Source: Hyperoodon ampullatus (taxonomy: Eukaryota; Chordata; Mammalia; Artiodactyla; Ziphiidae). From it: 64,000 nucleotides of DNA. Within the stretch, counting starts at the first letter, position 1, and each line of letters opens with the position of its first letter. The stretch spans positions 3,795,527 through 3,859,526 of the forward strand of contig OX457074.1 of assembly GCA_949752795.1 (NCBI GenBank), in the 5' to 3' direction. Position numbers and translations under genes: made by a program. A model generated the notes under the pieces. It did no database searches. It worked only from the letters and a program-made list of their open reading frames with translations, and was not told the DNA's origin. Positions 24,016-36,056 of the stretch are shown one piece after another.

Positions 24016-24988
24016 TAAATTCAGTGCATTCCAAGTGTTGCAAGTTACCACAGATTGAGTTTAATATCTAGTATATCAAGACCATACTATGGAGATAGGA
24101 TGCAAATATTTTGAGGTAACAGTTGAGATAACCAGCTATGCAATAGAGAATTAAATGGGTTATTAGCATCGTGCTCATATTTGCCATGTTGTCTGAAGAG
24201 GTGCTGTAGCACCCATGGATTTATATCTATGTGTGCTGTGGAGTGGTTTCTATTTCCATTTTTTTGCATGTTCCCTTTGCACATGTATTTCTGCTGCATC
24301 TGTCACCAGAGCATCTTGACATCTGGTTGCACACTGATACATGTGGCAATTTTAAGCTTCGGTCACTTTGCTTTATTTGGGAGAAGTGACTTCCCTCTTT
24401 CTTATCTAGTCATTTTTTGAATTTTATTCCCGGTTCAGCTGGTGTAAGAGCAGCACTTCAGAAAGGAGCCAGGTGTCACGGGAAGCTGGCTCCTCTCTGG
24501 GCCCCCGAGGGGGAGTCAGTGTCCTGCTCCTCGCAGCCTCTCATTAATGTCCCTGACATTGTGCCAAGAGTGTTGATTGAAATCAACTCTCTGGATAGTG
24601 ATGCTAATTTGTGATACCCCGTGGTTCTCTTACTTGTTCGCACAGTTAACAGAATCTTCCTCAACTGTTTTCCCAGTTGAGATGAGATATGTGGGAATCA
24701 AGTAGAGCATTTTATGTAATAAGTGTTCAGTAATCTTTAGAGGTGAATTTGTTTAAAGCCTATGTAAGGTTGGGGTCTCATATGCCCTGTTAGGAGCAAG
24801 GACCATTATAATCTATTACTGTGTAAAGTTGAGCTAGCACATAAATTTTACTTCCTTCTTAAATGAAGATGTATTTTAGCAGATGTCATGCTAAAATGCC
24901 TAATAATATTCTTATAGAGAAGTTCAACAAGCTCTTTAGCCTAAAAAAACCTTTTTATTCAAAATAATCTTTTTAAAATTAAAGGCTC

Positions 24989-25134
24989 AGGACTTCTCTG
25001 GTGGCGCTGTGATTAAGAATCCACCTGCCAGGGGCTTCCCTGGTGGCCCAGTGGTTGAGAATCCGCCTGCCAATGCAGCCGCTCGCTGCAACTAGAGAAA
25101 GCCTGTGCGCAGTAACAAAGACCCAACACAGCCA

Positions 25135-25181
<47 letters not shown>

Positions 25182-25525
25182 AAAGAATCCACCTGCCAAT
25201 GCAGGGGACACAGGTTCAAGCCCTGGTCTGGGGAGATCCCACATGCCGCGGAGCAACTAAGCCCGTGCGCCACAACTACTGAGACTGCGCTCTAGAGCCC
25301 GCGAGCCACAACTACTGAACCTGCATGCCACAACTACTGAAGCCTGCGCACCTAGAGCCCGTGCTCCACAACAAGAGAAGCCACCGCAATGAGAAGCCCG
25401 CGCACCACAATGAAGAGTAGCCCCCACTCGCTGCAACTAGAGAAAGCCCGCGTGCAGCAATGAAGACCCAACACAGCCAAAAATAAATAAATAAATAAAT
25501 AGTTAATTCATTAATTAAAAAAAAA
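24989..25525 (+). mobile_element. CHR SINE, long form, host of a nested SINE
   Basis: The host element begins 'ggacttctctggtggcgctg', is interrupted at 25031-25182 by another SINE, and resumes at 25199 with 'atgcaggggacacaggttc', running to an AAATAAATA tail. A 'taaagg/cctca' repeat flanks it. The interruption lies inside its tRNA-derived head, just after the A box. Confidence 0.9.
25031..25182 (+). mobile_element. Nested CHR SINE with internal deletion
   Basis: A SINE inserted into the 24989-25525 element with a perfect 16-bp duplication of host sequence (aagaatccacctgcca, 25015-25030 and 25183-25198). It keeps the head ('ggggcttccctggtggccca') and the 3' end ('gctcgctgcaactagagaaa' plus an AATA-repeat tail of about 50 bases), but the middle of the long-form body is missing. 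It has the same orientation as its host. Confidence 0.93.
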
Positions 25526-26971
25526 TAAAGCCTCACCTTACAGATGAAAAAAAGAGAGAGAAAATTGGCTGTTTAACCCCCTTTTGTGAGCAACGAGACT
25601 TTTTTTCTGTTGCCATATAATCAGTTTTCTTGACTTTGGAGTTTGAAAAATACCAGTTTGATTTCACTGAAGGATCCAAGGTAAATTGTATGCCTCTGTG
25701 TGTATGGTGCCCTCTGAAGCTGGGAAGGTGCTGAGAGGTGTGTCTTTCACATGCAGTTGTAGAGGGCACTCTCCTCACCAGATGATGGTCCCCATACTCG
25801 CTCTTTCAAAGGCCGCAGAGGCACAGCACCCAGCCTCTCACTTCAGCAGCTAGGCTTCTTGACTGGAGCCCACTTTCAGCCACCCGGGAAGGACAACGTT
25901 AGATAGAACAGACGTAGGGACTGGAGCTTCCCGGTTCACATCCATCACCATAGCACTTAGTAATGGTGGCAAACGATATATAAGATCTACGGCCGACAGT
26001 CTGCTTTCTTTCTAGGTGACTCCACAGGCGCGATGGAAATCAGAGTATCTGTTCTGCAATTGAACTGCATAAATAAAGCAGAGTTTTATTTTTTCCATTT
26101 TTGTATCATGACTGGATTAAGTGCTGTTGCCTGAAAGCATAAAGGAATCAAGTTTTAGTTTTCATTTTTATCATTGCAAATACATTTACATTCTCCTATT
26201 TTACAAATGCAAAAGCAGGCAAGCCACTTTCAATAATTTATTTTAAAATCAATGCTAATGAGGTTATGTCTCGTCAGTGGCCGAGTTTTACAATAAAGTC
26301 TGATTTATTTAGAAAAGATCTTTGGTGTAGCTTCCCATCTAATGGTGGTGGGAAGGAGGTGGAGTAGCAGGCACGGTGACCCTCCAACTTCGGATCCAAT
26401 TTGTAATTCACAGTGGAGATCTGACCCAATTTACATTGATTAGAATTGGGAGGAAGAGACATCTGCGCACAGACAGCAAAGGCAGAATAAACCCTCTCTG
26501 CAAAAGTGCCTAAGCACAGCAAATCACTGGTCTTTGTGATTAAGGTGTTTGATATCAGCAAAAGAGCTGTTCTCCGTCCAAATTATTGGGTATCTCTAAA
26601 ACTGAGGACGTACCGGCTCTTCTTTGAATGTTTTCAATCCTGTGAAATTGGTCCCACGTCAAAAAGGAAAAGCATCATAGCAGAGGAAGGAAGGAAGTGG
26701 GCAAGTAATAAGAAGACAATGTGGAAAGAGTGATGTTTGACATGATTTATTTCAGCGTGATCTATTTCCCATATTTGATGTCACTCCTCCATTATCTCAC
26801 ATCTTTATTCCGCATGGAGAGGTGGAGGAACACTACAGGTGGTAAGTAGGAAACTGTCTGCTGCAAGGTCATACGTGGAGATAAGTAGAGTTGAGTCCTT
26901 TTCCCACAGAATCTTATAGGGCAGATATATATTTACCTATATCTATATATAGAGAGATATCATATATCACT

Positions 26972-27513
26972 TTTTTTTTTTTTGGCTGCGTTGGGTCTTT
27001 GTTGTTGCACGTGGGCTTTCTCTAGTTGCGGCGAGTGGGGGCTACTCTTCCTTGCGGTGCGCAGGCTTCTCATTGCAGTGGCTTCTCTTTGTTGTGGAGC
27101 ACGGGCTCTAGGGCACGAAGGCTCAGTAGTTGTGGCTCACGGGCTCTAGAGCACAGGCTCAGTAGTTGTGGCGCATGGGCTTAGTTGCTCCAGTGGCATG
27201 TGGGATCTTCCCGAACCAAGGTTTGAACCCGTGTTCCCTGCATTGGCAGGTAGATTCTTTTTTTTTTTTTTTTTTTTTTTGCGGTACATGGGCCTCTCAC
27301 TGCTGTGGCTTCTCCCGTTGCGGAGCACAGGCTCCGGATGCACAGACTCAGTGGCCATGGCTCACGGGCCCAGCCACTTTGCGGCATGTGGGATCTTCCC
27401 GGACCGGGGCATGAACCTGTGTCCCCCGCATCGGCAGGCGGACCCTCAACCACTGTGCCACCAGGGAAGCCTGGCAGGTGGATTCTTAACCACTGCGCCA
27501 CTAGGGAAGTCTC
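26972..27513 (-). mobile_element. CHR SINE, long form (antisense), host of a nested SINE
   Basis: A reverse-oriented long CHR SINE from 'tttggctgcgttgggtcttt' to 'gcgccactagggaagtct', interrupted at 27260-27471. Two 'ctcagtagttgtggc' repeats in its middle are the normal internal repeats of the long form. It is more diverged than its insert, so it is the older of the two. Confidence 0.92.
27260..27471 (-). mobile_element. Nested CHR SINE, short form (antisense)
   Basis: A short CHR SINE inserted into the antisense host, flanked by a 16-bp host duplication with one mismatch: tggcaggtagattctt at 27244-27259 and tggcaggtggattctt at 27472-27487. The T tract and 'gcggtacatgggcctctcac' head the antisense copy. 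Read on the minus strand the insertion site is TT|AAGAAT, the same host position used near 25.0 kb. Confidence 0.94.
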
Positions 27514-27927
27514 ACATATTTTTAAATCTTGGTAATGTGACTTATTTCCCAAAGTATCAATCCCAACAACAATATTAATTTTAATTTTTTCAGGGGAGCT
27601 ATATCATTTTGTATGTGAAATCAATTGCAATTCTTTAATGCTCTGTAGTGTTTTAATATATTTTTATGCCGTTTCTTCTTAGTTATGAGCTTAGAGTTTA
27701 CTTCCCCTAGTCTGACATACCAGAACTCGTGTTGCCCTATAAACCTTATATTTAAGGGGGGGGAGGGCTGTCCCATGCCATCGCCTCAAAAGTTCCATTT
27801 AATGGCATAACTACGGGGAAGCAAGACAGATAAGTGCCCTAAGATCCACAGAGAGAAAGGAAAGTACATGTGGCCGGAAGAAACTGAGTATTCAGCCCTC
27901 AAAATGTTCCTTTTTATGCCCCATTCA

Positions 27928-27931
<4 letters not shown>

Positions 27932-27960
<29 letters not shown>
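27932..27960. repeat. (GT)n microsatellite
   Basis: An uninterrupted run of about 14 GT units in the intron. It is likely length-polymorphic. Confidence 0.97.
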
Positions 27961-28564
27961 GAGGATGTAATGATGAAAAGGAGAACAGCAAGTGTATTTC
28001 TGTGCATTTTACCCCCCATATAAAATAGCTTAATATGATTCTGGTACTCATGCTTTCTTGATAAGGACCCAATTCCCATGTTATCAGACAGTACGAAGTC
28101 TGGGATGAAACAGATTAATGAGGGTAAGAAACTTAGGCCAATCATGTTGTGACTTTGACCATATACACACTTGGATGGAGTTAGAAAATAGCATTGACTT
28201 AGAATTCATTGTGTACCTGCCATTCATCCCAACTGCCCTCAGGAGCTTCCACTCTCATGAGTGAAGCAGGCTGAATAACAAACAAGAGTGAAAAGATAAC
28301 TACAAGCCCCAAGTACTAAGAACATAAAATTGTGTACATGACCAGCTTCTGTGACAGCTGAACAAAGCTTGATACATTAAGGACTAATTAATCACAGAGG
28401 GTTTAAACACGTGCTTAGCTTCACACACACAAGTTCTGGATGCTTACGTGGAGATAATACATTTTGAAGAGAATGCTAGAACGGGAGGAGAAATAGGGTT
28501 TGAGGAAAAGGATTAGGATCCTAGTAATAGGCGCCTAGATAATCCAGTGGATCGGAAGCTCCAT

Positions 28565-28668
28565 GGGGGGGGACCCAGCCAGTCTTGTCCATCACTGCAT
28601 CTCCAGTTCCTAGTGCAGTGTCTTGCATACAGTTGGCACTTAAAAATGTTTGTGAATGAATGAACAGA
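28565..28668 (+). mobile_element. L2 3' end
   Basis: L2 tail words are visible: 'cttgtccatcactgcatctcc', 'agttcctagtgcagtgtctt', 'gcatacagttggcactt' and the ending 'aatgaatgaac'. It is diverged and old. Confidence 0.75.
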
Positions 28669-28836
28669 GATGGAAATAAGAGAAGGCCAGTTGAAGGTGA
28701 GAGATGATTTTTTTTTAAATGGTAATTATTGCCTTAAAAAAGAGAGTGTGATGAGCTCAGAGAAAGAAGACCCGTCAGTACAAATAACAGACTACTGACC
28801 GCTAATTGCTAATGCTGATCATGTTTATGCCCACAG

Positions 28837-28887
28837 ATGAAGAGCATGACCTAGAAGAGGATGAGAGTGGCACTCAACAAAAAGGAG
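28837..28887 (+). CDS. SKAP1: SKAP1 coding exon: acidic hinge before SH3
   Basis: A 51-nt exon encoding residues 187-204, including EEHDLEEDESGTQQKG and the first base of a Val codon. It continues the acidic linker and reaches the basic/tyrosine motif at the SH3 boundary, which human SKAP1 carries as an RK pair followed by spaced tyrosines and which is reported to bind SH3 domains of FYB and FYN. Here the codons are CAA CAA AAA, so Gln stands where I remember Arg. Acceptor tgcccacag and donor GAG|GTATGA. The exon is symmetric (phase 1/1) and could be skipped in frame. Confidence 0.95.
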
Positions 28888-30515
28888 GTATGAGAGCTTC
28901 AAAAATGTACAGGTGCTGGTTAGGACTTTCGGGCTTCCCACTGGAGAAAGCACCTTTCTCTGACTACAAACATTACCAGACTCGCTAATTAAGAGGGTAA
29001 CTGGTGTGTCGACCTCAACAGTCCTGAATAAGATGACTGGACAAGGAAATATGTTAACTTTAAAAGCAGCCACCCATTCACTTTAATTAATGTTCCCAGA
29101 ACTGCTAAGATTTATCCTAGAGAGGGTGGGAAGCCAAACCAGATATTTATTTTTTTCCTATCAGTATTTCTTAAATCAGTACAGTGAAAATAGAATTGTC
29201 TCATCTCTAAGAGATCAGAGGATTGAGAATGGAAGGAATAGAAAAGTCTCCTATCTGAGAGGCCCGGAGATTGCGAGTTCAGAGGGGAATGGAAATGTGT
29301 CAGATCTGAAAAGTGAACATGGGGTGAAGGATAGAATTGCTTGGTTATGTTGACTTCTGATGGGCTGGGTTGATTCCAGGCACATTTGGAAATGAATATG
29401 TAACAGCTTTGTTGGTACAAAATTGTTTCTTATTCATCCCAGACTGTTAACCGTGTTTCAGTCTGTTAGTGAGCCCATCCTTTCTAAGGTCAGATGCCCC
29501 TCTAAAGCCTCCTTAAGTGGACCAAGGACCTAGTCTGTCATTGTCTGTAAAGGAATATGTGTTGCAAAGGCCACCTCAAGGACATTCATTCCATCAGCAG
29601 AGCCTGAAAGTGCCTGATTTAGATACTGGCTGGCGTTTTCTTAGAAATTCTATGGAAGTTTTAAGCTTAGGGGTTCTTTCCCTCTTCCTGTCCTGCTCCC
29701 CCTCTGTTTCTCCAGCCTCCCCTTTTCCCATTCTCCTCTCTCTTCCTTTCCTCGTGCCTTTTCTTCTCTTCCTAATCCATTCAGCAAAGCCCCTTTCCTT
29801 CGTTCATTCTCCATGGGAAGAGAATACGTAACAGGTTTAGTGAAGGACCCAACTTCATAAACACCCAGCTTCTCATGAGGAGAGAAAAGACAGCCAAGAG
29901 GCAGCATCAGAATTCATGTGCCAAAGCCAAAGAGAGAACTGAGGCAAGTAAAACAGGAATGTGAGTGTAGTTTCAATTAAGGACCTCGTGACAGTTAACA
30001 CGTGTGATTAAGTCCATTCTGAATCTTCGTTTTTACCATTCTACTTGCCGTACAGAATTCCAACAAAAAACCTGTTTCCTGACTGAGCCATGTCCCACGT
30101 ATGTCTCTCCTCAACCAACTTCCCTTGCTAGTGCAGGAAAGAAGCACTTCATGTGGACAGCTTGGGTGGAGTAACTAGAAGCTTCCTATGGCCAACTTTA
30201 AACTCCCTTGGGAAGCAGCAGTCTTCTGGCAAAAGCCTAAAATTCAGTTTCAGACGTCTCCCTCATACCTTTTCTTCCTTCCACCCCTCTTTCTAAGGTT
30301 CAATCTGAAGAGTGAGGAGAGATTTATTTCTTAACTGTTCCAGCAGCTATAATTGAAGTACATTAAAAAAAAAAAAAAAACCCTTTGTTCCTCATGCTTC
30401 CTGCCTCCAAAATAGGTGTTGTTAAAGTGTAGTGAGCTCTAAATATGTTTCTGTGGTTTATACCTGCCACCAGTTATAACGATTGGTGACTTAGTGATTA
30501 AAAAAACAGAGGAGG

Positions 30516-30722
30516 GGGCTCCCCTGGTGGCGCAGTGGTTGAGAGTCCGCCTGCCGATGCAGGGGACACGGGTTCGTGCCCCAATCCGGGAAGATCCCAC
30601 ATGCCGCGGAACGTCTGGGCCCGTGAGCCATGGCCGCTGAGCCTGTGCGTCCGGAGCCTGTGCTCCGCAACGGGAGAGGCCACAACAGTGAGGGGCCCGC
30701 GTAAAGCCAAAAAAAAAAAAAA
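30516..30722 (+). mobile_element. CHR SINE, short form
   Basis: A short CHR SINE with 'tcccctggtggcgcagtggt' at the head and an A tail. The 12-bp duplication aaacagaggagg lies at 30504-30515 and 30723-30734, in a TT|AAAA context. Target duplication and tail are intact. Confidence 0.94.
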
Positions 30723-31156
30723 AAACAGAGGAGGACTTTTCCCTCTCTCTGCAGAATCTGAGGCAGGAATTTATATTATCTGTGTTTACTTATTTATTTA
30801 TTGAATTTATATGGTGCCTTTTCTACCAAGGAGCTATAGAAACTGCAACAAATATGTAACATCCAAATGTCATCACTTAGCTTTAAAACAATAAAATACA
30901 GAGGTTCGAGGGATGGGTAGGCATATAAAAGGCCGGGAGCTCCAGGACAACGTGAATTCTTCTGTAACAGGCAAGCTACACAGGTTTGGTTCACTTGGGC
31001 AAGTCAGGAGTCACATGCCCTTTGAGAGGGAAAAATATTTTCTCCTAAAAGATACCATGGCTAGCAGGGTCACCTTTAAAATCCACATACTTTTCTTCAC
31101 TATTCCAGGGATCCTTTTCCTGGAATGCTATGCTTTTCACTGATGGAACTTCTTAC

Positions 31157-31368
31157 TTTTTTTTTTTTTTTTTTTTGCGGTACGCGGGCCTCTCACCGTT
31201 GGGGCCTCTCCCATTGCGGAGCACAGGCTCTGGACGCGCAGGCCCAGCAGCCATGGCTCACGGGCCCAGCCATTCCGCGGCATGTGGGATCTTCCCGGAC
31301 CGGGGCACGAGCCCATGTCCCCTGCATCGGCAGGTGGACTCTTAACCACTGCGCCACCAGGGAAGCCC
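31157..31368 (-). mobile_element. CHR SINE, short form (antisense)
   Basis: A T run (31157-31176), then 'gcggtacgcgggcctctcac' and the head complement 'ccaccagggaagcccg'. Flanking 'cttcttac' and 'ctgcttac' may be a slightly diverged target duplication. Confidence 0.93.
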
Positions 31369-32206
31369 GACTGCTTACATTTTTAAAACCCAACTAAGAG
31401 CTTATCAGAAGAGGGGAAAAAGGAATTCAGTTTATCCTGATTGGGTGTTAATGACCCTGTAAGATGTAATTTCTTTTATTTTGTTCTGTTACCTAGAAAA
31501 TCTATCACGGCCTTGTAGTATTGATTATTCAATCTATAAAGAGCTCGGTTTACCGCTTGACTGTTAGTAACAGGGTTATTCTAATGAGTGACTCTTCAAC
31601 ACCTCAGATTTTCACTAAATTCCAACCCATCAGCCTAACAGTCTAACACTAAGTGTCTTTGGTGATGACAGCTTATCTCCCTTCCCTATCATGAGAAGGC
31701 ATGTCCAGGTAACCAAAAATAAAACTCATTCTGTGCTGTCTGTATGAAAACAACTGGCCATTTGCTTGGGTATGCCATGAAAAACAAAAAGCAGAGCTGG
31801 AGGCACAAATCATCCTTAGATACGTCAAACCTCTGACCAAGGAGGATCTTGAAACAGGTTGCTTTTGCTCTGAAGTTGTAGGCAGACTCAGCCAAGGGGG
31901 ATCCCATGTTCACTCATTTCTGCAGGGCAGAAAAATGGTTGCTGATGAGCATTCCATTTCTGAGGCACTTTTTCCACTTTAGTGGCAGCCAGTGGAGTGA
32001 ACTATTACACAAAAGAAACAGAGGGAAGCCACAGAGGTATTTGCATCTCTTACTTTTTGAAACCTATTTCCCAAGACAAATGTGAGTGGATCGTCACCCA
32101 GCTATAACTTTGGCCCAATAAAAGGAACACAGGAGATGAAAATTAGGATCTGTGAGTGTTCCCCACTTCAAGATCATACTTATAACATTAAGGACCATAG
32201 TAATTT

Positions 32207-32395
32207 TGGGGCTTCCCTGGTGGCGCAGTGGTTGAGAGTCCCCCTGCCGATGCAGGGGACACGGGTTCGTGCCTTGGTCTGGGAAGATCCCACATGCCGC
32301 GGAGCGGCTGGGCCCATGGGCCATGGCTGCTGAGCCTGCGCATCCGGAGCCTGTGCTCCACAACAGGAGAGGCCACAACAATGAGAGGCCCACGT

Positions 32396-32428
<33 letters not shown>
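32207..32428 (+). mobile_element. CHR SINE, short form
   Basis: A short CHR SINE with a long A tail. A 17-bp perfect duplication (aaggaccatagtaattt) lies at 32190-32206 and 32429-32445, in a TT|AAGG context. It looks young. Confidence 0.95.
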
Positions 32429-32432
<4 letters not shown>

Positions 32433-33919
32433 ACCATAGTAATTTCAAAACTCAAAGACTAAAGGGCTATGAAAACAAGCAAATAGTATTGTTCAGTTGC
32501 TCTTCCTGTTCTGGTGTCAAAGTCAGTGGAGCTTGGCAAAATTTTTTGCCTTTCTTTCTGAAATGGTTAATAAGGTATCAGGCTGAGTCTGCTTTAATGG
32601 ACTGAACATGGTGGCCTTTCTGGCCTGGCCTAGAGAACATTTCAAGTCCCTTCCAATGGGCCATTGCTTTGGCCTTCTTTGTCCATTTCTCATGCTCTAG
32701 CAAGAACTGGCTTTATCTGTCTTCTCCTTTTGTCTCTCTTTTCTATAATCTGTTAAGTAGTTATACCCAGGGCCACATTGGCACAGTCCCTTTGCTTATC
32801 AAGAAAATGTAAACAACATGCTGACTTGCCTTTTGCCTCTTTTCCTTGGTCACAGCTTGAATTCTGGAGCTACCCACTATCCCCCAAACAGAAGCCCAAG
32901 GTGACATATGAACTCTGGAAAGAACATAGTCAGGCTCTGTTGTCCCTAAGGAGGGGGAAAGGCAGAATGGTGTCTGCTCCTTTCACCTTAGAACTCTTCC
33001 CGTCATGGAGGCTCATTTTCAAATATTGACTCTGTCAATAGTAGCACCAACTTGGCCTCAGTTACAGGAGAAATGACTGTCACTGGTTATAAAGACTTGG
33101 TGTGGAATGACAGATGCTTTGCAATAAATACCTAGAAAAGAGAGAAAAACAATATATTTTTTAGCTTGGTCTGCTGCTAGTCTTCCTATGACATTTTACC
33201 TGCTGGGAGCATAGCTCCTCTGACATGGGACAAAGAAAATAAGATGCTTCCCCCCTTTTTCTTTCTCTAGAAAAAGTCCTCCTCAGCTCTGCTGGCAATT
33301 TAAATGCCGTGACCATACCCATTAGCTTCTCTATCATTGTAATTGTTGTTAATTGTTATAACTGTTTTAGTTATTAGTGGTGTCATTATTGCTCTAGGTC
33401 CTCTGTCTGTTTTATGCTGAATATATTAGTGCTTTTCTTTAGAATTACCAGGCTTTATTTAGTGCAGAGTTACATTTTTTTGGATAGACGTTGAGAAATG
33501 CTGGCATTAAGCTTTATTCTTTTGTTTTTCATTCCAAATGGACAGACTGGAAAAAAATAATTAGATGGAATAATGTCCTCAAAATGAGAATGAGGATGTT
33601 TTGAATTAATTAAATGGTCAGAATGCTGCACTATTTCTGATCTCAGACTGCTGCCAGAGGAGTGTAAACCTAAAGGAACCTCAATCCAGCCCACAAAGGC
33701 AATCCTTCCTCTCAGGCTCCCAATTCCTTACTGATCTAAAGACATCAAAGTCTCCCCATGCTTCCTCTGTTCATAGGACATGCTGGGCAAGTTTAGGGAG
33801 AAGCTGGACTGGCCCAGCAGACCTCCCAGCCTTCAAGCTCTTCCTGGGGCCAAGTTTCAGGAATAAAGCCCTCCTTGGCCTTACCTCTTCACCTCTTCAA
33901 GGTTTGATCAGGCTTTTGT

Positions 33920-34195
33920 TTTACAACTAAAGCTTCAGGGAAACCTTCTCTGACCCCTCAGACTAGGTTAGATTCCCTATTATACACAGGACCCTCAACT
34001 TCTCCTTTGAAGACATATCGCAATCATAAATAAATAAATAGTTGTGTGACTGTTTCATGGTGCCGCCACTGCTGGATGGCAGCCCTAAGGGTGGGGACCG
34101 TGTGCGTGGCTGATGCAGAATTCCCAGCATCTAGCATAGTCCATGGCACAGTAGGTTCTGTGTACATGTCTGTTGAAGGCTAAAGAATGAATGTA
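33920..34195 (+). mobile_element. L2 LINE 3' region
   Basis: The sense L2 3' end: 'cagggaaaccttctctgacc', 'ggcagccctaagggtgggga', 'cagcatctagcatagtccat', and an ATGAATG tail. A short AAATAAATA insertion lies in the middle. It is old and diverged. Confidence 0.78.
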
Positions 34196-34804
34196 CTGAA
34201 GTTGTGTGCACACATATACCTAAAGCCAATCACATGTGTTAAACTGGGAGTCTGCAATACAGAATCCAATCTTGTCCAGTTAAGACGTTCCTCTCCCTGA
34301 TTTCTTTAATACCAGAATACCTCTGTTTACATAACAAGTCCAACCTTTTCCCCATTTTTAGCCCTTCATTCTGCTTATTTTCCAAAGCAGCCTTGTTATG
34401 ATTCTGACTCTTCCAGTTCTTGGGCTAGGCTAAACTATCTCCTGGATTCCTGAGCTCTATCTTCTTTGGGCCTTTAGCTTATGAAAAATTGAAGGCATCT
34501 TCTATCTTTAGTTTTTCTTGGAAGGCTTTTGTTTTTCTGCTAGCTTCTTGCATTCCCTATGATCTGTTGTGCTTTTAGAATAGCTCTTTTTCCAGGTGTT
34601 CTCCCCAGGTGTCTTAGATACCCAATATCAAATCACTGTTTACATATACACCCAAAAGGTACTCATAATCTCAGGAGCTGTCCCACACCCAGGCACGTGG
34701 GGAGCAGTATACCACAGTGACCATCTGCTAGGCCAGAAAAAGCCAAGGGAACTTTGTCAGTCTTACAATTTGGAAACATCAAGTTATGTTTGTTTGTTTT
34801 TTTG

Positions 34805-35014
34805 GGTTTTTTTTTTTTTTTGCTGTATGTGGGCCTCTCACTGTTGTGGCCTCTCCCGTTGCAGAGCACAGGCTCAGGACGCGCAGGCTCAGCGGCCATG
34901 GCTCACGGGCCCAGCCGCTCCGCGGCACGTGGGATCTTCCCGGACCGGGGCACGAACCCGTGTCCCCTGCATCGGCAGGCGGACTCTCAACCACTGCGCC
35001 ACCAGGGAAGCCCC
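34805..35014 (-). mobile_element. CHR SINE, short form (antisense)
   Basis: A T-rich tail, then 'gctgtatgtgggcctctcac' and the head complement 'ccaccagggaagcccc'. The left edge merges with a T/G-rich stretch, so no clear target duplication can be called. Confidence 0.92.
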
Positions 35015-36056
35015 AGGAATGGCATCTTTTGTAGGTGCTTTGCATATCACTCTCATACATAGTGTCCTAAGGAACGGGGAGCACTGCCACATTATCCCTG
35101 GTCCAGTGGGCATTAGCTCTCCTGCCATTCAAATCCCCAGATCCTCTCCCACTTTGTACTCTAGTGTTTAACCTTTCCGGGTAGAAGAAGGTCAATATGA
35201 ATTCTTCATTGTTAAGAATCGATGACTGTCCTGTGGCATCACTGCCATCTAGTCTTGCTGAGAAGCCCAGTAAATCTCTTAGGCTGCTTCTAAAGCTTGG
35301 TTTGTTGTCGTTGGTTGCTTTCATTTTTAATGCAGATCACTTTGGTTTCTGTTCCCCTGGGGACTTGCAGATAAATCTTGGCAGACATGTTCGGCATCTA
35401 CAAATGAGATGCTGGAAAAGGGCCAGCCCACCCAGAATTTAGTTGTAATGGATGAGACACCCCCTTGGTTCCACTTAAAGACTGGGCTATTCGTTTCCAC
35501 ATTTATTGGTAATTACCTCCTATAGTAAGCACCTGGGTGGGAAGTGCCCAGGATGAAGTTCCTGTGTAACAGAGGGGGCCAACCTGTGAGACTGCAATGC
35601 AGATCTGTGCTGGCTGACGCAGCCTCTCTCGTAAACAAGCAGAAGTAGGAGACTTATCTCATTCCTTCAATGCATAATAAAAAGAAGCACTGGATAGTTT
35701 AGATGCCCTGGATGAAGAAAGTCTGGCAGAAAATCTCTTTGTGCTGCTTACTTATAAACCAGGTGAAAAATTACCTGCTTGATTTTCTTTTATTAATAAA
35801 TGAATATATTTATCATATTACTGAGTAGCATCTGACTAAGGGTGAACTGTAAATATTTAATGTTAGTTAATGATCCCCCTTCTCCCACAGTCCTTTGCTC
35901 ATGCTGAGTGTCTGGCTGTATCTCATCCCAAACCCCCTGAATCTTAGGTTTCCTAGGGGTAATATCAGAACCTTGGTTTCCATTTGCAGCAAAAATGTGG
36001 GCTCCATAGAAAAAGACAGGGTCCTTTTAACTTCGATTTCTCCTCTCTTTGATCAG

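Larger units (their letters stand above)
19692..28836 (+). other. SKAP1: SKAP1 intron, 9.1 kb
   Basis: GT-AG intron. The part from 19.7 to 25.0 kb has no recent SINE and contains a MIR (22118-22345), an L2 (23830-24015) and three ATGCAAAT octamer words (20823, 22905 on the other strand, 24100). From 25.0 to 27.5 kb lie two nested CHR SINE pairs. A (GT)n at 27932-27960 and an L2 tail near 28.6 kb follow. No gene is supported. Confidence 0.88.
28888..36056 (+). other. SKAP1: SKAP1 intron, 7.2 kb
   Basis: GT-AG intron rich in short CHR SINEs (30516, 31157, 32207, 34805) with one L2 (33920-34195). A pyrimidine-rich tract lies at 29670-29790 and a 17-nt A run near 30364. No other gene is supported. 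Confidence 0.9.

Noticed and set aside
24989..25525. Tandem AATA-type repeats suggesting a CRISPR-like or satellite array
   Set aside because: These are SINE tails and internal SINE repeats; there are no spacers and the genome is mammalian.
29670..29790. Pyrimidine-rich tract resembling a strong acceptor region
   Set aside because: No AG followed by SKAP1-like coding text; the next true exon is at 36057.
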